Shown here piece by piece: positions 61,973 to 64,000 of a stretch of DNA of 64,000 nt. Source of the DNA: Selaginella tamariscina (lineage: Eukaryota > Streptophyta > Lycopodiopsida > Selaginellales > Selaginellaceae). Positions within the stretch are counted from its first letter, which is position 1. Each line of letters opens with the position of its first letter. Made by a program: the position numbers and the translations under genes. The stretch is taken from assembly GCA_003024785.1 (NCBI GenBank), contig PUQB01000210.1, positions 310,001-374,000 of the forward strand, given 5' to 3'. The notes under the pieces were generated by a model. The model worked only from the letters and a program-made list of their open reading frames with translations, had not been told where the DNA came from and made no database searches.

Positions 61973-64000
61973 GTGCAGGACAATATGTTTAATACTAGAG
62001 ATAAAGTATGTCTTCTTCGGAACAACGAGATAGTTGGCACTGGAACTGTGGAAGTTCGAGATAATAATGCATCATGTCACAATATTTCCCAAGATCTTGT
62101 GTGTACGTTATGGGTGAACACCATTTACAAGCATGTTGAGGTTCTGGGAATGGAATTTGAGGAGGGTTCTCCTGTATTGTGGAATTTGGATGAAGTCAAG
62201 GCTGACACAAAATATGCAGAATCACAAACAAATAGTAGCACGAGTTTACCAGATGATGGCTTGCCTGCTGTAATGGATGAGGTATTCTCTTTCTTCGTGA
62301 GATTGAAGTCGGAAGAGGCATCATCACAGCTATAAATCCAATGGAAGCAGTGTCAGAAGAGAAACTAGGGTCCGACTTCGTGGGTGTAGTTGTGACAGAG
62401 GTTTCACCTAATGGCACATTGTATCCTGGATCCCTCGTGAGGTGGCGAACATCTGAATTAAGACGGCAAGATGGTTCAACATATTCTGGGTTGGATTTCA
62501 ATAATAACAACCCGGAAGAACAACTCATATTTGAAGAGGTTCCTTGCATTGGTCCTATTGTAAGAAAAAGGCGATTCATGGGTTGTAGATCTTCCCCTGC
62601 AAGTTTCAGCAAGAGGGTAAAGATGGATCCTACATCTTCCGAAAGTGTTACGAGCATTTCCACGATTGACTGTTGCAAGAAGAAGTGTTGTCAGATGGCA
62701 GACCGGAATGAAATTACCCAATGTAGACATGTCTTTCGTATGCTCACCCAAAAGCAAAGGCATGAGTTTGTATATGCTGCACTAACTGGGTGTATTGATG
62801 GAATGGCCTCGGACACAGGTTATCAGAGTACATCCATGGTATTTAATAAGGTGGCCATCTGCTTCAAAGCTTGGTACAGTATATACGGGATCCCAAAGAC
62901 CACGTTCTACCGTCGGAGGGATGAGTGGCTAGATGGAGCGCGAACCTCAGTTCATGGGAACACTGGCTTGGTCAAAACCCGCTCTCACATCATGGCAGCC
63001 ATAGAGATACTCAAGGCTTTTGTGGAAGCAAATGCAGACAGGATGCCTCACAAATGCCGAACCACAAATGCAGGGGTCAGGGAAAATCTCAAGGTTTTAC
63101 CTTCAATCTACACTCAATTGAAACTGTGTGAACATGTGAACAAGTGCCTCAGTTTGATGGGGCTCCAAGCAATCTGCACTGGTACCTTCAACAACATATG
63201 GAATACTCATTTTAAGGATGTGGAGATTGCAAAACACTCTAGCTTTTCTAAGTGTGACACTTGTACATCATTGAAGGCTGCAGAGGCTTGTGCAAAAACC
63301 TTGGTGGAGATCACTACCATTCAAAGGAAGATGGAGGCCCACATGATTGCACAACAAACTTGTCGGTCTCAGTACTATGCACACCGCATGCTTTCTGTGT
63401 CACGCCCATCAGAGTACCTGTGCTTGATCCATGACAAGATGGATCATTCAAAGACCAGCATTCCAAAGCTCTTTGCAACACCAAAGTGCCTTGGAAATGT
63501 CATGAAACTTCCGATTTCTTTAACAGGTGTGCTAACACATGGACACGGTTGTGAGTCATATGGACACTTTTCACTTCCACATTGGTCTAGCGACTCCAAT
63601 TTCACTATTGGGTCGTTAGCCATGTGTTTCAGAAACCTTGAAGCCCACACAGACAAGTCCTATCAGTGATCTCAAAGTGAAGAAACAACACCTTCAACCT
63701 TTACATAATGCTCTCATGAACACGTCTGCACTTGAGGCTACTTGGGAATATGAGAGGCATTGTCAGCAACCTGCACAAAAAAAGATGGCCCTGTTGAGAG
63801 TTCAGGTTCAGTGGAGGGATCTAGCTCAAATAGTGTACATGTGTCCTCAACATCAAATAAGCTTCCTCGTCATTTGCTTTTACAGATGGATAATTGTGCA
63901 GGCGAGAACAAAAATAGGTAAATCATTTTACTTAAGGGTTTCTCAAGCTCATACTTACTTTTATTTTCTAGATATGTGCTAGCATACTTGTCAATGCTTG
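61973..64000 (+). CDS. Transposase-like protein with D-N-ENKN motif (partial, runs off the window)
   Basis: The frame opens after a 3' splice-like site (TTATGTGCAG) near 61,979. The first segment (to 62,335) gives CLLRNNEIVGTGTVEVR...EGSPVLWNLDEVK, which resembles a domain seen in plant En/Spm-type transposases (weak resemblance). The second (62,341-63,669, 442 residues) has paired basic and Cys-rich segments (IDCCKKKCCQM), RRRDEWLDGARTSVHGN, KCDTCTSLKAAEACAKT, LCLIHDKMDHSKT and LTGVLTHGHG. After a frame change near 63,665 come LPRHLLLQMDNCAGENKN and, across a likely intron (63,919-63,970), RYVLAYLSML. The D-M-D-H-S-K-T and D-N-C-x-G-E-N-K-N motifs mark a family with an RNase H-like transposase look (I believe DUF7869). 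The stop at 62,335, followed at once by an ATG, and the later shifts suggest early decay or unseen introns. A dead copy lies at 6.1-8.1 kb. Confidence 0.7.

Overview
The window is nuclear DNA from a land plant. The evidence is spliceosomal genes with many short GT-AG introns, plant-specific families (PLS-class PPR protein, GAUT glycosyltransferase, plant O-fucosyltransferase, F-box/kelch protein), interstitial TTTAGGG telomere-type repeats and nested Ty3 retrotransposons. The high A+T content, the very short introns rich in TG and GA tracts, and the expanded ParB-like and D-N-ENKN-motif families make a seed-free plant (bryophyte or lycophyte) my best guess. That lineage call is inference.

Layout. 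At 0-3.5 kb there is the start of a PPR gene (minus) and an intact five-exon F-box/kelch-like gene (plus). At 4.0-5.1 kb lies a decayed Ty3 RNase H-integrase remnant, followed at 6.1-8.2 kb by a decayed copy of a transposase-like gene. At 9.6-13.8 kb come an IST1-family ESCRT gene and a tail-to-tail pair made of a small, probably mitochondrial, protein gene and its pseudogene. At 14-15 kb is a dead PIF/Harbinger transposase. At 15.5-25.1 kb an old Ty3 element is split by a younger chromodomain Ty3 element (18,074-24,192), which carries a 13-nt primer-binding site complementary to its own predicted RNA 5' end. At 25.6-28.7 kb is an 11-exon O-fucosyltransferase gene. At 30.2 kb is a small proline-rich secreted or membrane protein. 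At 31.5-34.5 kb is a GAUT gene (minus). At 35.0-40.1 kb is a PHD-finger gene (minus) with tandemly duplicated small exons and several upstream exon-like segments. At 42.3-43.3 kb is an F-box pseudogene. At 47.5-51.1 kb is a third, decayed Ty3 element containing a 112-bp tandem array of hairpins.

The right-hand 13 kb is the most unusual part. A ParB-like gene with a possible methyltransferase-like C-terminus (52,972-55,852, minus) and a transposase-like gene (61,973 to the window end, plus) point away from each other. Just upstream of each lies an array of about 18-19 copies of the palindrome GGCGGGATTAATCCCGCC, spaced about every 43-50 bp. The two arrays bracket 3.9 kb of repeats and a gap of Ns. 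A degenerate version of the same array sits upstream of the second transposase-like copy at 8.4 kb, and one more palindrome sits inside a ParB-gene intron. This recurring pairing is the strongest candidate for an undescribed mobile or regulatory system.

Most of the cellular genes are unrelated housekeeping or signalling genes. They share one striking feature: introns of roughly 60-150 bp that often begin with TG- or GA-rich tracts. Several otherwise convincing genes carry single-base frame breaks, some at homopolymers, so consensus errors in the assembly should be considered before calling them pseudogenes.
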